A stretch of 64,000 bases of DNA from Pseudoxanthomonas sp. SE1 (GCF_029542205.1 NZ_CP113783.1:1169001-1233000), one strand, 5' to 3'; positions 9,259 to 21,890 are shown, numbered from the stretch's first letter. Made by a program: numbers and translations. The notes: generated from the letters alone by a model not told the origin.

Positions 9259-9723
9259 TCAGCCGCCGGTCTGCCGCGCCTCGGGCTTCAGCCGCACGTA
9301 GATCTGCTTGCGTACGCGGGCGACGACTTCGTTCTGGGCGTTGAAGACGTCCGCCGGCATCCAGCGCAGGTATTTCTGGCCGTTGGCGGCCTCGGCGCGG
9401 ATCTCGTCCAGCACGAACGCATCCAGCCGGAACTCGGCATGCAGCGTGCCCTTGCCGGGTTTGACGAATTCGATCTCCGCCGCTTTGTCCCAGACGTAGT
9501 AATCGCTGCCCAGCCGCTCCTTGGCCAGGATCATCCAGAACGGATCGGTCATGGCGAACAGGCTGCCGCCGAAGTGCGTGCCCACATAGTTGCGGTTCCA
9601 TGGACGCATGCGCAGTTCGACGCGGGCAAAACTCCAGTCGCGTGCCATTTCGGTGACGTGGATGCCGCTGAGCAGGAAGGGCGGCCACACATTGAAGATG
9701 TGCCGCAGGGAGCCGGGTTTCAT
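9259..9723 (-). CDS. DUF4442 hotdog-fold protein, possible thioesterase
   Basis: 154 residues. The N-terminus (LRHIFNVWPPFLLSGIHVTEM) and central RPWNRNYVGTHFGGSLFAMTDPF block match the DUF4442 group of hotdog-fold proteins related to acyl-CoA thioesterases; the GTHFGG segment lies where the catalytic helix of these enzymes starts. No dedicated substrate can be named. The gene ends 72 bases before the DUF502 start and begins 43 bases after the thioredoxin-like gene stop. Confidence 0.85.
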   Translation of the reverse strand: MKPGSLRHIFNVWPPFLLSGIHVTEMARDWSFARVELRMRPWNRNYVGTHFGGSLFAMTDPFWMILAKERLGSDYYVWDKAAEIEFVKPGKGTLHAEFRLDAFVLDEIRAEAANGQKYLRWMPADVFNAQNEVVARVRKQIYVRLKPEARQTGG

Positions 9724-9766
9724 GCAGGACTGTTTTCTACTGAAGTGACGAGGAAGGATTCGCGGC

Positions 9767-10633
9767 TCAGAACAGCAGCGAGGACATCTTCCTGCGGTAT
9801 TGACCGACGAGCGCCTCGTCCTCGATCACGCGGAAGGCGTCGATCAGGCTCTTGCGGGGCAGGCCATCTTCAAAGGTACGGTCACGCTTGAGCATCTCGA
9901 GGAACTGCTCCAGCGCGGCCTCGGAGTCGCCGCCGACCAGTGCGTGCACGCCGAGCAGGTGGCGCGCGCGCAGGTCGTCCGCATTCGCGGCGATGGCGGC
10001 AAGCAGTGTTTCCGGCGGCGGCGCATCCTTGAGCGCGGCGGCAAAACCAAGCCGTGCACGCGCCTTGACCGCACGATCGTCGGTGGCGAGGTTGGCGGGC
10101 AGCGCATCGAGCAGGCGCTCGGCCTCGGGGGCTTCGCCGGTCTTCAGCAGGGCGAGCACGAGATCCAGCTTCAGCTCATCCTTGTCCGGTTCTGCGGCAA
10201 CGGCCTCGCGCAGGGCGGCGACCTGCGCCTGCGGATCGAGCGGCGCGGCTTCGGCGACCTCAGCGGCGGATTCCGCCGGCTGGATGCCATGCGAGGCCAG
10301 GAACTCGCGCAACTGGCCTTCCGGCAGCGCACCGGGGAAGCCGTCCACCAGCTGTCCATCCTTGACCAGGAACACGGTGGGCACCGAACGGATCTGGAAG
10401 GCCGCTGCGATCTGCTGCTCCTTGTCCACATCCACCTTGGCCAGCAGGAAGGCGCCGTTGTACTCGCCGGCCAGCTTCTCGAGGATCGGTCCCAGCGTCT
10501 TGCAGGGCCCGCACCAGGTCGCCCAGAAGTCGACCAGCACAGGCACTTCCAGCGACTTGCGCAGGACATCGGCCTCGAAGGTTTCGGTGGTGGCATCGAA
10601 TACGTGGGGCAGGTCGGTCATCGGCTCGCTCAT
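9767..10633 (-). CDS. cnoX: thioredoxin-TPR co-chaperone (CnoX/YbbN type)
   Basis: 288 residues. Thioredoxin domain at about 12-115 with active site WCGPC (C41, C44), then a TPR-like C-terminal region (about 140-288, alanine- and leucine-rich helices, ending YRRKMSSLLF) typical of YbbN/CnoX. In E. coli this protein holds unfolded clients and delivers them to GroEL. The E. coli protein lacks the CxxC dithiol; here it is complete, so oxidoreductase activity is possible. An ATG four codons inside (10621) is an alternative start. It is divergent from the membrane protein/XRE pair across a 127-base gap holding two operators. Confidence 0.9.
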   Translation of the reverse strand: MSEPMTDLPHVFDATTETFEADVLRKSLEVPVLVDFWATWCGPCKTLGPILEKLAGEYNGAFLLAKVDVDKEQQIAAAFQIRSVPTVFLVKDGQLVDGFPGALPEGQLREFLASHGIQPAESAAEVAEAAPLDPQAQVAALREAVAAEPDKDELKLDLVLALLKTGEAPEAERLLDALPANLATDDRAVKARARLGFAAALKDAPPPETLLAAIAANADDLRARHLLGVHALVGGDSEAALEQFLEMLKRDRTFEDGLPRKSLIDAFRVIEDEALVGQYRRKMSSLLF

Positions 10634-10687
10634 GGCGGATGGGGCGTGGCGGTCAGATGGTGCCGCGGGCGGCAGGATACAAGGTGA

Positions 10688-10737
10688 TGTAAAAAGTGTT
10701 TTACATTGGCATGTCGAGATGTAATGTTTGAATTACA
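10688..10737 (+). promoter_or_regulatory. twin inverted-repeat operator with core promoter for the membrane protein/XRE pair
   Basis: Two 18-base palindromes with one consensus, TGTAA-N8-TTACA: TGTAAAAAGTGTTTTACA at 10688-10705 and TGTAATGTTTGAATTACA at 10720-10737. Their spacing is 32 bases, about three helical turns, so dimers would bind the same face. They overlap a plausible promoter, TTTACA (10700-10705), 16 bases, TAATGT (10722-10727), reading toward the gene at 10761. The patch is clearly AT-richer than its surroundings. Binding by the XRE protein at 11153 is inference from position. Confidence 0.75.
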
Positions 10738-10760
10738 TATTGTCTGTCGGAGTGGACACC

Positions 10761-11156
10761 ATGGCATGGCAGCGGACGGGTTGGCTGGGGTTGCTGCTGG
10801 TCGCCTGGAGCGCACTGAACGGTGTGCTCGGACTGCGCTGGAAGGGACGGGTGCAAAAGGATGAGCGCGACCGCCGGATCGCGCAGCACGCGGCCGGCTG
10901 GGGCTGGGGGCGCGGTGCGGTGACATGCTGTCTGGTCGGCCCGGCGATGATGCTGGCGTTCTCGCCCGCGGACCGGCTGGCGTGGGCGACCCACCTCATG
11001 ATCGCCAACCTGCTGGTGTTCGCGCTGATGTGGGGGGCTGTGCGAGTGCGCGGCCACCGCGCTGATGTACTGGAAGGACAGGCAGGGGACGCAGGCGTGA
11101 ACGGTGGTGAAGCGTCGGCAAGGGTTTCACCGCCGCATGGGGGCGACCGCCTATGA
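10761..11156 (+). CDS. small integral membrane protein paired with XRE regulator
   Basis: 131 residues, not assigned to a named family. Three hydrophobic segments ([19 protein letters not shown] near residues 7-25, [15 protein letters not shown] near 53-67, [18 protein letters not shown] near 76-93) surround a charged [12 protein letters not shown] stretch that resembles the DERD motif of small membrane proteins encoded beside XRE regulators. The C-terminal 35 residues are hydrophilic. The ATG at 10761 is chosen for GGAG at 10749-10752; an upstream ATG at 10728 lies inside the operator/promoter. The stop overlaps the next start as ATGA, indicating coupling with the regulator. Confidence 0.8.
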   Translation: MAWQRTGWLGLLLVAWSALNGVLGLRWKGRVQKDERDRRIAQHAAGWGWGRGAVTCCLVGPAMMLAFSPADRLAWATHLMIANLLVFALMWGAVRVRGHRADVLEGQAGDAGVNGGEASARVSPPHGGDRL

Positions 11157-11371
11157 CCGGTACGCCGATCGCCAACGATATCCGGCGGCTTCGTTTTGAG
11201 CGTGGCGAGATGACCCAGCAGGGTCTGGCCGATGCCTGCGGGGTGACGCGGCAGACCATCATTGCCCTGGAAGCCGGGCGCTACGCGCCGTCGCTGGAGC
11301 TGGCCTTCCGCATCGCACGCGCCTTCGGGGTGGGCGTGGAGGACGTTTTCCATTGGCAACCTTTGGCATAG
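11153..11371 (+). CDS. XRE-family helix-turn-helix regulator
   Basis: 72 residues, essentially a single HTH_3 domain: [20 protein letters not shown], then [35 protein letters not shown], the standard Cro/C1 arrangement of short stand-alone repressors in this class. It overlaps the membrane protein gene by four bases, so both are under the twin operator at 10688-10737. Autoregulation by binding TGTAA-N8-TTACA is likely but inferred. The inducing signal and the role of the membrane partner are unknown. Confidence 0.92.
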   Translation: MTGTPIANDIRRLRFERGEMTQQGLADACGVTRQTIIALEAGRYAPSLELAFRIARAFGVGVEDVFHWQPLA

Positions 11372-11444
11372 GGCCCCACGGCGGCGCTCTGCTAAGGTCC
11401 CCGCTGCGGCATCGGCCGCGTCAATGATCGGTCCGGAGGCTGTG

Positions 11445-12035
11445 ATGGATGTGCGTCGCGTCGTAGTGGGCATGTTGCTGGGATGGGCTTTCGTCGGCCA
11501 GGCGCTGGCGAAGGACGAGATCCAGGCATCAGCCGAGCTGAATCCGCCGCCGGCCGAGGCACTGGGACAGTTCGACCGCTACGACCTCAAGCCCGCCACG
11601 CTCGCGTCCGACTATGCCGGGCACAAGGCCAACCAGGAGGCGCTGGCGTCGTTCCAGCGCAACCTCGACGAGCGCGTGGGCGTGTGGGTTGCAGAGCGCA
11701 ACGCGGCACCTGCGACGCATGCACCCGTGCGGACGCTGGTGATCGAGCCGCGCATCGAGAAGATCCGCTTCATCAGCGGGGGCGCGCGGTTCTGGGCGGG
11801 CGCCTTCGCGGGCAGTTCGCGCATCCTGGTGAAGGTGAAGCTCACCGACCAGGCGACTGGCGCATTGATCGCCGAGCCCGAGTTCTACCAGCATGCGAAG
11901 GGGATGGCGGGTGCCTGGACGTTCGGCGCCGCCGACAACAGCATGCTGGTCCGCAGTGCCTCGCTGGCACTGGATTACCTCAAGGAAAACCAGGCTGCCG
12001 CGCAGGGCGGCCGCACCGGCTGGGAAAAGGAATAG
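11445..12035 (+). CDS. secreted protein of unknown function (DUF3313/DUF4410-like)
   Basis: 196 residues. Signal peptide (VVVGMLLGWAFVGQALA, cleavage before KDE) with no lipobox cysteine. The C-terminal half (VIEPRIEKIRFISGGARFWAGAFAGSSRILVKVKLTD, then IAEPEFYQHAKGMAGAWTFGA) resembles families of small periplasmic or outer-membrane-associated proteins such as DUF3313/DUF4410; I am not sure which. The ATG at 11445 has GGAGG at 11435-11439; the open frame upstream overlaps the XRE gene and is not used. It may be read from its own promoter or through from the XRE pair, 73 bases upstream. Confidence 0.8.
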   Translation: MDVRRVVVGMLLGWAFVGQALAKDEIQASAELNPPPAEALGQFDRYDLKPATLASDYAGHKANQEALASFQRNLDERVGVWVAERNAAPATHAPVRTLVIEPRIEKIRFISGGARFWAGAFAGSSRILVKVKLTDQATGALIAEPEFYQHAKGMAGAWTFGAADNSMLVRSASLALDYLKENQAAAQGGRTGWEKE

Positions 12036-12115
12036 GGCCCCGGCGCTAAGATGCGCGTCCCCGGCGTGCAGGCCCGGTTCGTCTGCACGCATCGTCTCCT
12101 CCTGTCGCGAACGCC

Positions 12116-12715
12116 ATGCCGATCCCCTCGTCCCGCCTGTTGCCCCTGACCGGCGTGGCCGCCGCGATCGTCTTCACTTGCGCCGTGCTGGGCTTCGGCT
12201 TGGCGCTGTCGGGCTACTCGCAGATCGGGCATCCGGTGGCGGTGCTGGGAGCGAAGGGCGTGCCGCATGCGCTGGGCTTCAACCTGCTGGGCTTCATGCT
12301 GACGGGGATACTGGCCGCAGGCACTGCGCTGGACCTGAGGCACCGGTTGCCGGCCGATGCAGGATGGCCCGCCCGCGTCGGCGCGCAGTTGCTGCTGCTG
12401 TCCGCGCTGGGTTTCGCCGGGCTGGGCGTGCTGCCGCTGGACCCGGATGACCTGCACAACGACGCGAGCAGCCTGCACGCGACGGCATGGTTGTTGTGGT
12501 GGGTGGCATTCGTGCCGGGCGCAGCGTTGTTCGCCTTCGGCATGCGGGGGCGGGGCGGCTGGCGCCCGGCGGTGGTGGCGAGCGTTGCGGCGGCCGCGAT
12601 CGTGCTGTTCAGCGCGCTGCTGGCGGTCGAATGGATGCCGGCGGGCGTGGCGCAGCGACTCGGCTATGCCGCGTGGCTCGGCTGGCTGTGCGTTGCGTCG
12701 CGCGCCGGAAGGTGA
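12116..12715 (+). CDS. DUF998 family membrane protein
   Basis: 199 residues with about six membrane segments (LTGVAAAIVFTCAVLGFGLAL, ALGFNLLGFMLTGILAAGTAL, LLLLSALGFAGLGVLPL, ATAWLLWWVAFVPGAALFAFG, VVASVAAAAIVLFSALLAV, and a last weak one). The LGVLPLDPDDLHNDASSLHATA block between helices 3 and 4 is the conserved acidic/histidine loop of DUF998. Function unknown. No convincing ribosome site precedes the ATG. It is convergent with the amidohydrolase gene. Confidence 0.85.
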   Translation: MPIPSSRLLPLTGVAAAIVFTCAVLGFGLALSGYSQIGHPVAVLGAKGVPHALGFNLLGFMLTGILAAGTALDLRHRLPADAGWPARVGAQLLLLSALGFAGLGVLPLDPDDLHNDASSLHATAWLLWWVAFVPGAALFAFGMRGRGGWRPAVVASVAAAAIVLFSALLAVEWMPAGVAQRLGYAAWLGWLCVASRAGR

Positions 12716-12791
12716 ATACTTCCGCCGCGCGAGCATGGCCTGGTACCGGCCGTTCCGCACGACGGCGCGCTGCGGCGCGTTCGTCATCACG

Positions 12792-14111
<1,320 letters not shown>

Positions 14112-14205
14112 CTGGTGTCCCCGGTTTCGACCCGTCCATGCTAACCGTTGGCGTGGCGGGCCATGGTGCGCTGCGGTACCCTTGGCCGCTTTGCCGTCGC
14201 CGTAG

Positions 14206-16854
<2,649 letters not shown>

Positions 16855-16966
16855 GCGGCGAAGCCGCGCTGCGGATGGAAACCGGCGAAGGACGCTTTGC
16901 CCCGGTGTTCACCTGCGGTCCGGCTACGCTATTGCCGCCCATGACGGCCTCGTCCAGACTTCGCCC

Positions 16967-17512
16967 ATGACCCGATTCCGCCTGCCTCTGCTCGTCGTCA
17001 CCCTGGTCTTCCTGGCCGGTTGTGGTTTCCACCTGCGCAACAAGATTGCGTTGCCGTCCGACCTGGGGCCTGTCAGGGTCATGGGACCGTCCACGTCCTA
17101 CAGCGCGCTGGTCACCAGCCTGTCGCGCGGCCTGCAGGGCGCGGGCGCCACGCTGGCTTCGCCCATCGGTGAAGACAGCGCGGCGTCGCCGGAAGAGCAG
17201 GTGGCTACGCTGCGCATCCTGTCCGAACGCTGGGGCGACCTGCCCATCGCGGTCGACCAGTTCGGGCGTGCGCAGGAGTTCAGCCTGCGCTACGCGGTGG
17301 TCTTCGCGTTCAAGCGGGCCGATGGGACCGATCTGGTTCCACAGCAGGTGGTGGAGCTGTCGCGCGACTATGTATCGCCGCCGCAGGATGCGACCGGTAC
17401 CGCGACCGAGCGCGAAGTCCTCGCTGAGGAACTGCGCCGCGACATGGCGGCCTCCATCCTGCGCCGCATCGACGGCGTGGTGCGCTCCGGCCCGGCGAAC
17501 GTAGCGCCCTGA
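16967..17512 (+). CDS. lptE: LPS-assembly lipoprotein LptE
   Basis: 181 residues. Lipoprotein signal with lipobox LAGC (C19), immediately followed by GFHLRNKIALP, the conserved start of mature LptE. It sits inside the LptD barrel in the outer membrane and helps place lipopolysaccharide on the surface. Position after leuS and before holA is the conserved one. The stop (TGA) and the holA ATG share a base (17512), indicating coupling. Confidence 0.95.
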   Translation: MTRFRLPLLVVTLVFLAGCGFHLRNKIALPSDLGPVRVMGPSTSYSALVTSLSRGLQGAGATLASPIGEDSAASPEEQVATLRILSERWGDLPIAVDQFGRAQEFSLRYAVVFAFKRADGTDLVPQQVVELSRDYVSPPQDATGTATEREVLAEELRRDMAASILRRIDGVVRSGPANVAP

Positions 17513-18546
17513 TGGAACTCAAGCCGGAACAGCTCGCCGCGCGTGGCGCGTCCGAGACGCTGCATCCGGTCTATCTGATCGCGGGGCCCGAAACGCTGCG
17601 CGTGCTGGAGGCGGCGGATGCGGTGCGTGCGCAAGCGCGCGCGCAGGGCATCGGCGAGCGTGAAGTTTTCGATGCCGACGGACGTGATTTCGACTGGGGC
17701 CGGCTCGAAGCGAGCTTCAATGCACCCAGCCTGTTCAGTGCGCGCCGCCTGGTGGAAGTCCGCCTGCCGGGCGGCAAACCGGGCAAGGAGGGCGCCGAGA
17801 TCATCAGTGCGTTCTGCGCCAACCCGCCGCCGGACGTGGTGCTGCTGGTCACCGCCGGCGAATGGGGCAAGGCCTACCAGGGCAAGTGGAGCGATGCCAT
17901 CGCACGCGTCGGCGTGGTCGCGGTGGCATGGGCGATCAAGCCGCATGAGCTTCCAGGCTGGATCGAAAGCCGCCTGCGCAGCAAGGGTGTGCGTGCAGAC
18001 CGCGATGCCGTGCAACTGCTGGCGGATCGCGTCGAGGGCAACCTGTTGGCGGCCGCGCAGGAAATCGACAAGCTTGCGCTGCTGAGCGAAGGCGAGGTGC
18101 TGGATGTCGGGCGGATGGAGTCGCTGGTCGCGAACGCCGCACGCTACGACGTTTTCCGCCTGACCGACGCGGTGCTGGCCGGGCAGGGCGCGCAGGTGTC
18201 GCGCATCCTCGCCGGCCTGCGCGCAGAAGGCGACATGGTGGCCGGCCTGATGCCGATGGTCGTCAAGGAACTGTTGCGTACCGCGGCGCTGGCGCGTGTG
18301 CAGGCCAACGGCGGCAACCTCGCTGCCGAAATGAAGTCGCAGGGCATCTGGGAAGCCAAGCAGGCGCCGTTCAAGCGTGCGCTGCAGCGGCATGCAACGC
18401 CCGCGCGCTGGGACCGTTTCGTCGCCGAAGCATCGAAGATCGACCGCACCGCGAAAGGGCGGGGCGATGGCGATGCCTGGGTGGGCCTGGAGCGCCTGCT
18501 GCTGGCCATCGCCGAGGCGAAGGCCGTGCGCCTGCTGGTGGCCTGA
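17512..18546 (+). CDS. holA: DNA polymerase III delta subunit
   Basis: 344 residues. N-terminal LKPEQLAARGASETLHPVYLIAGPETLRVLEAADAVRAQARAQG and middle LFSARRLVEVRLPGGKPGKEG are typical of HolA, the clamp-loader wrench that opens the beta clamp. The length agrees with E. coli delta (343). It overlaps lptE by one base and is followed seven bases later by nadD. Confidence 0.96.
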   Translation: MELKPEQLAARGASETLHPVYLIAGPETLRVLEAADAVRAQARAQGIGEREVFDADGRDFDWGRLEASFNAPSLFSARRLVEVRLPGGKPGKEGAEIISAFCANPPPDVVLLVTAGEWGKAYQGKWSDAIARVGVVAVAWAIKPHELPGWIESRLRSKGVRADRDAVQLLADRVEGNLLAAAQEIDKLALLSEGEVLDVGRMESLVANAARYDVFRLTDAVLAGQGAQVSRILAGLRAEGDMVAGLMPMVVKELLRTAALARVQANGGNLAAEMKSQGIWEAKQAPFKRALQRHATPARWDRFVAEASKIDRTAKGRGDGDAWVGLERLLLAIAEAKAVRLLVA

Positions 18547-18553
18547 CGGGGCG

Positions 18554-19231
18554 ATGCTGCGAGTCTTCTACGGCGGCACGTTCGACCCCGTCCACAACGG
18601 ACACCTGGCCATTGCGCGTGCCGCGCGCGACGAGTTCGGCGTGTCGATCGATCTGATGCCGGCTGCGGACCCGCCACATCGCGCACCGCCTGGCGCCACT
18701 GCGGCGCAACGCGCGCACCTGCTCGATCTCGCGGTCCGGGACGTCCCCGGTCTACGCGTGGATCGACGCGAGCTGCAGCGCGCACAACGCGATCCGGCCG
18801 GACGTTCATACACCATCGATACCCTGCATGAGCTGCGTGGAGAGCTCGGTCAGACGGTCTCCATCGCCCTGCTGATCGGCGCCGACAGCCTGCTGGGCCT
18901 GCCCACCTGGCGGGCATGGCCCACGCTCTTCGAGCTGGCGCACTTCGTCGTCGCCGACCGCCCTGGCAGCGGGCTCGATGCCGGCCTCGCTCCGGTGCTG
19001 GCCGCCCGGCTGGAAGGGCGCTGGACCGACCGGCCAGAGGACCTGCAGCGTGCCCCCGCCGGTCGCGTATTCCGGCTGAACCAGCCGCTCCAGCAGGAAT
19101 CGGCCACCGAGATCCGGCGCCGCATTGCCACTGGCGAGGCCTGGCGCCATTTCGTGCCTGTGGCGGTGGCGGACGCGATTGCCGACGAAAGGCTTTACGC
19201 ATCACGGGCTGCCGACGTTGGTTCGCTATAA
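18554..19231 (+). CDS. nadD: nicotinate-nucleotide adenylyltransferase
   Basis: 225 residues. [12 protein letters not shown] at the N-terminus holds the HxGH nucleotidyltransferase motif; [16 protein letters not shown] and the C-terminal [14 protein letters not shown] (the ISSTxIR equivalent) complete the family signature. It makes nicotinate adenine dinucleotide from nicotinate mononucleotide and ATP. The ATG at 18554 is seven bases after the holA stop; the open frame upstream is within holA. The stop TAA forms part of a TATAAT at 19227-19232. Confidence 0.96.
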   Translation: MLRVFYGGTFDPVHNGHLAIARAARDEFGVSIDLMPAADPPHRAPPGATAAQRAHLLDLAVRDVPGLRVDRRELQRAQRDPAGRSYTIDTLHELRGELGQTVSIALLIGADSLLGLPTWRAWPTLFELAHFVVADRPGSGLDAGLAPVLAARLEGRWTDRPEDLQRAPAGRVFRLNQPLQQESATEIRRRIATGEAWRHFVPVAVADAIADERLYASRAADVGSL

Positions 19232-19262
19232 TCGTTCCCGTACTCCCAGAGCCACCAAGCCT

Positions 19263-19679
19263 TTGTCCAGCCAAGCCCACGTCATCAAGACCCGTCTCCC
19301 CAGTCCGCCGCCGGCCCTGCCGGATCTGCTCGCCACGGTGCATGCCGCCGTGCAGGAACTGAAAGCCAAGGATGTCGTCGAGATCGACGTGCGCGGCAAG
19401 TCCAGCGTTGCCGACTATCTCGTGATCGCGTCCGGCACGTCGACGCGCCACGTGAAGTCGATCGCCGACGAAGTGGTGAAGTTCGCCAAGAAGCTGGACG
19501 TGATGCCGCTCGGCGTGGAAGGCGAGCGCGAGGCGGAGTGGGTGCTCGTGGACCTGGGCGACGTCATCGTCCACGTCATGCTGCCGCGCGTGCGCGAGTT
19601 CTACGGGCTGGAGCGCCTGTGGACCGTGGGCGACCAGCCGCCGGAAGATATCGAGACCGCCGACGAATCGCGGCTGTGA
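19263..19679 (+). CDS. rsfS: ribosomal silencing factor RsfS (Iojap)
   Basis: 138 residues if translation begins at the TTG at 19263 ([13 protein letters not shown]). The conserved core [40 protein letters not shown] and [24 protein letters not shown] is RsfS, which binds ribosomal protein L14 and blocks subunit joining in stationary phase. There is no ATG at a sensible place; the frame remains open back into nadD (19125), so the start is my choice by length. A TATAAT lies 31 bases before the TTG, without a clear -35, so an internal promoter is possible. A terminator follows. Confidence 0.93.
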   Translation: MSSQAHVIKTRLPSPPPALPDLLATVHAAVQELKAKDVVEIDVRGKSSVADYLVIASGTSTRHVKSIADEVVKFAKKLDVMPLGVEGEREAEWVLVDLGDVIVHVMLPRVREFYGLERLWTVGDQPPEDIETADESRL

Positions 19680-19701
19680 GGCGGCTCGTCAGCTGTCGAA
19701 G

Positions 19702-19730
19702 GAACGGCGCCCGGGGGCGCCGTTCTTCGT
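19702..19730 (+). terminator. terminator after rsfS
   Basis: Ten-base perfect stem GAACGGCGCC (19702-19711) and GGCGCCGTTC (19716-19725) with a four-base loop, followed by TTCGTT. It ends the leuS-rsfS run and lies 15 bases before the stop of the converging PhoX-like gene. Confidence 0.8.
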
Positions 19731-19744
19731 TCCGTTGATCCTCG

Positions 19745-21283
19745 TCAGAGCGGTCCGCGTTCCCACGGGCCGGTGATCGCCACGGTGATGCCCGGCGTCT
19801 GCAGATTGACGAACAGCGTGCGCGAGAACGGATCCCAGCACGCACCACAGAACTCGCTTTCGCGATAGTCGCCTTCCGGCACCGATTTGCCGGCATTGGC
19901 GATCTGCGTGGAGGTCAGCTGCACGTTGTTCTTGCACAGGTAGAACGATTCGCCTGCACGGGTCAGGCCGATCAGGCGCGCGCCGGGGCCGTATTCGTCG
20001 GGACTCTCGCCGCCATCCTCGCAGAGCACTACGCCTCCACGTCCACTGACGGTGATGTTGTCGGGATTGTGCGCCGCCAGCTGGTTCCCGCTGACGAACA
20101 ATGCCTTCAGCCGCTGCGTGAACAGGTCCAGCACCCACACCGATCCGTTGCCGCGGCCCTTGCGGCCCTGCGCGTCCACGCCGGTGCTGGTATCGACGAT
20201 GAACATCTTGCCGTAGCTGTACCAGATGCCTTCACCACGGCTCATGCGCAGTGCGCCTTCGCTCCATGCCTGCGCGAACGGCCCACTCAGCGTTTCGCCG
20301 GCGGATACGTCAGGGAAGCCGGCCGGCGCCATGATCGTGTCCAGGTCCGGGTCCGGCACATCCACCCACTCCAGGGCGTATTCGTCGCCGATCGCCGCCA
20401 CGCTCAGGTCGACATTGCGACGGCCCCGCACGCGCGCCGCCTGCAGGCGACCGCCGTTCTCCAGCGAACCGTTGCGGCCGCGGCGGTCGTTCGGGATGAA
20501 GCGGTAGAGGCCCGATTTGTTGCGATCGTCTTCGGTCAGGTAGACGATGCCGGTGCGGGGATCCACGGCCACGGCTTCGTGGCTGAAACGGCCCAGACCC
20601 ACCAGTGGACGGCCGGTCGTGCGCTCACTGTCGGGATCCACTTCGAACACGTAGCCGTGCTTGCGGCCCGCACTCGAGGTGGCATCGGTCTTGATCTCCT
20701 CGCAGCTCAGCCAGGTGCCCCACGGGGTCAGGCCGCCCGCGCAGTTCACCAGCGTGCCACCCAGGCTCGGCTCCATGCGCGTCCATTCGCCATGGCGCCA
20801 GCCCAGGGTCGTGGTACCGCCGCCGGCGAGCTGCGTGCCGCTGACGGTACCCGTGTCGTACATGCCGGGTGCCCGGATGGGCGTGCCCGCGCCGCGCTCG
20901 TGGTTGCGGATCAGCACGTACTCCAGTCCGTGCCCATGTCCTCGGGTGCGGCGACCGTGGCGCGGATGACGCACCCCGACGACGGCCATGCCGTCGTGGC
21001 GGTCGGGGCAGGGTTGGCCGTCGTCCATCCGGTCGCCGCTCCAGCCGAAGGAGCGGTACCGGAATCCGCGCGGCAATTGCAGCAGGGGAAGTCCGGTCGC
21101 GTCGTCCGCGACCGGCGCGAGCGGTCCGTAGCGGCTGGGGACCGGAGACAGTTGCGTCGCGGCCGTGGCGGCGTGGGCCTGCCGCGCATGCAGCGCGCCG
21201 AGGCTGCCGATGGCACCCATGGCGACGGCGGCGGCACTGCCTTTTAGGACCTGGCGGCGGGAGGGATCGAACATCGTCATCAT
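19745..21283 (-). CDS. PhoX-like (DUF839) phosphatase, Tat-exported
   Basis: 512 residues. Twin-arginine signal SRRQVLKG followed by a hydrophobic stretch and AHAATA cleavage region. The body carries PhoX/DUF839 blocks: LPRGFRYRSFGWSGDRM, NHERG, GGTTTLGW, NCAGGLTPWGTWLSCEE, GRFSHEAVAVDPRTGIVYLTEDD. PhoX-type enzymes are calcium/iron alkaline phosphatases folded before export. Three ATG codons are close together (21283, 21280, 21274); AGGAG lies four to thirteen bases upstream depending on the choice. It is inserted, on the opposite strand, between rsfS and rlmH, which are neighbours in most relatives. Confidence 0.9.
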   Translation of the reverse strand: MMTMFDPSRRQVLKGSAAAVAMGAIGSLGALHARQAHAATAATQLSPVPSRYGPLAPVADDATGLPLLQLPRGFRYRSFGWSGDRMDDGQPCPDRHDGMAVVGVRHPRHGRRTRGHGHGLEYVLIRNHERGAGTPIRAPGMYDTGTVSGTQLAGGGTTTLGWRHGEWTRMEPSLGGTLVNCAGGLTPWGTWLSCEEIKTDATSSAGRKHGYVFEVDPDSERTTGRPLVGLGRFSHEAVAVDPRTGIVYLTEDDRNKSGLYRFIPNDRRGRNGSLENGGRLQAARVRGRRNVDLSVAAIGDEYALEWVDVPDPDLDTIMAPAGFPDVSAGETLSGPFAQAWSEGALRMSRGEGIWYSYGKMFIVDTSTGVDAQGRKGRGNGSVWVLDLFTQRLKALFVSGNQLAAHNPDNITVSGRGGVVLCEDGGESPDEYGPGARLIGLTRAGESFYLCKNNVQLTSTQIANAGKSVPEGDYRESEFCGACWDPFSRTLFVNLQTPGITVAITGPWERGPL

Positions 21284-21401
21284 GCGACTCCTGCGGGCTG
21301 GGGGAGTCCGCGACGCTAGGCAGCGCACATAACCACCACATGACAAGGGCATGACCCTTGCAGGCGGGCCGACGGACGTGTGACGCCGCTATCATGGCGA
21401 C

Positions 21402-21872
21402 ATGAAATGCCGTCTCATCGCCACCGGCGAGCGCGCGCCCAGTTGGGTCGCGCAGGGCTTCGCCGAATACCAGAAGCGGTTGTCGCACTGGTTGCCGTTC
21501 GAACTGGTCGAAATCGAGCCGGGCCTGCGTGGCAAGGGCCGCGATCCGCAACGTGCGATCGAGGACGAGGGCAAGCGCGTGCTGGCGGCGTTGCCGAAGA
21601 ATGCCCATGTGGTCGCGCTGGAAGTGACCGGCAAGCCGTACTCGTCGGAACAACTCGCCCAGCGGCTCGAGCATTGGCGTACGCTGGGCCGCGACATCGC
21701 GCTGCTGATCGGTGGGCCGGAAGGCCACGCACCGGATGTCGTGACCGCTGCACACGAGAAGTGGTCGCTCAGTCCGCTGACGTTGCCGCACATGCTGGTG
21801 CGGCTGCTGGTGGCCGAACAGGTCTATCGCGCGGCGGCGATGCTGGCGAACCATCCCTACCACCGCGCCTGA
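21402..21872 (+). CDS. rlmH: 23S rRNA (pseudouridine1915-N3)-methyltransferase RlmH
   Basis: 156 residues, the standard size of this SPOUT methyltransferase. MKCRLIATGERAPSWV, LEVTGKPYSSEQLAQRL, the SAM-binding LLIGGPEGHAPDV and C-terminal SLSPLTLPHMLVRLLVAEQVYRA are diagnostic. It modifies pseudouridine 1915 of 23S rRNA in assembled 70S ribosomes. It is separated from rsfS by the PhoX-like gene and so needs its own promoter. A pair of REP elements and a terminator follow. Confidence 0.97.
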   Translation: MKCRLIATGERAPSWVAQGFAEYQKRLSHWLPFELVEIEPGLRGKGRDPQRAIEDEGKRVLAALPKNAHVVALEVTGKPYSSEQLAQRLEHWRTLGRDIALLIGGPEGHAPDVVTAAHEKWSLSPLTLPHMLVRLLVAEQVYRAAAMLANHPYHRA

Positions 21873-21890
21873 GCGATGGGCGCTTTCTGC

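Noticed and set aside
19227..19232. TATAAT at the nadD stop as a promoter for rsfS
   Set aside because: No -35 element at 16-18 bases; it includes the nadD stop codon and could be chance. Mentioned only under rsfS.
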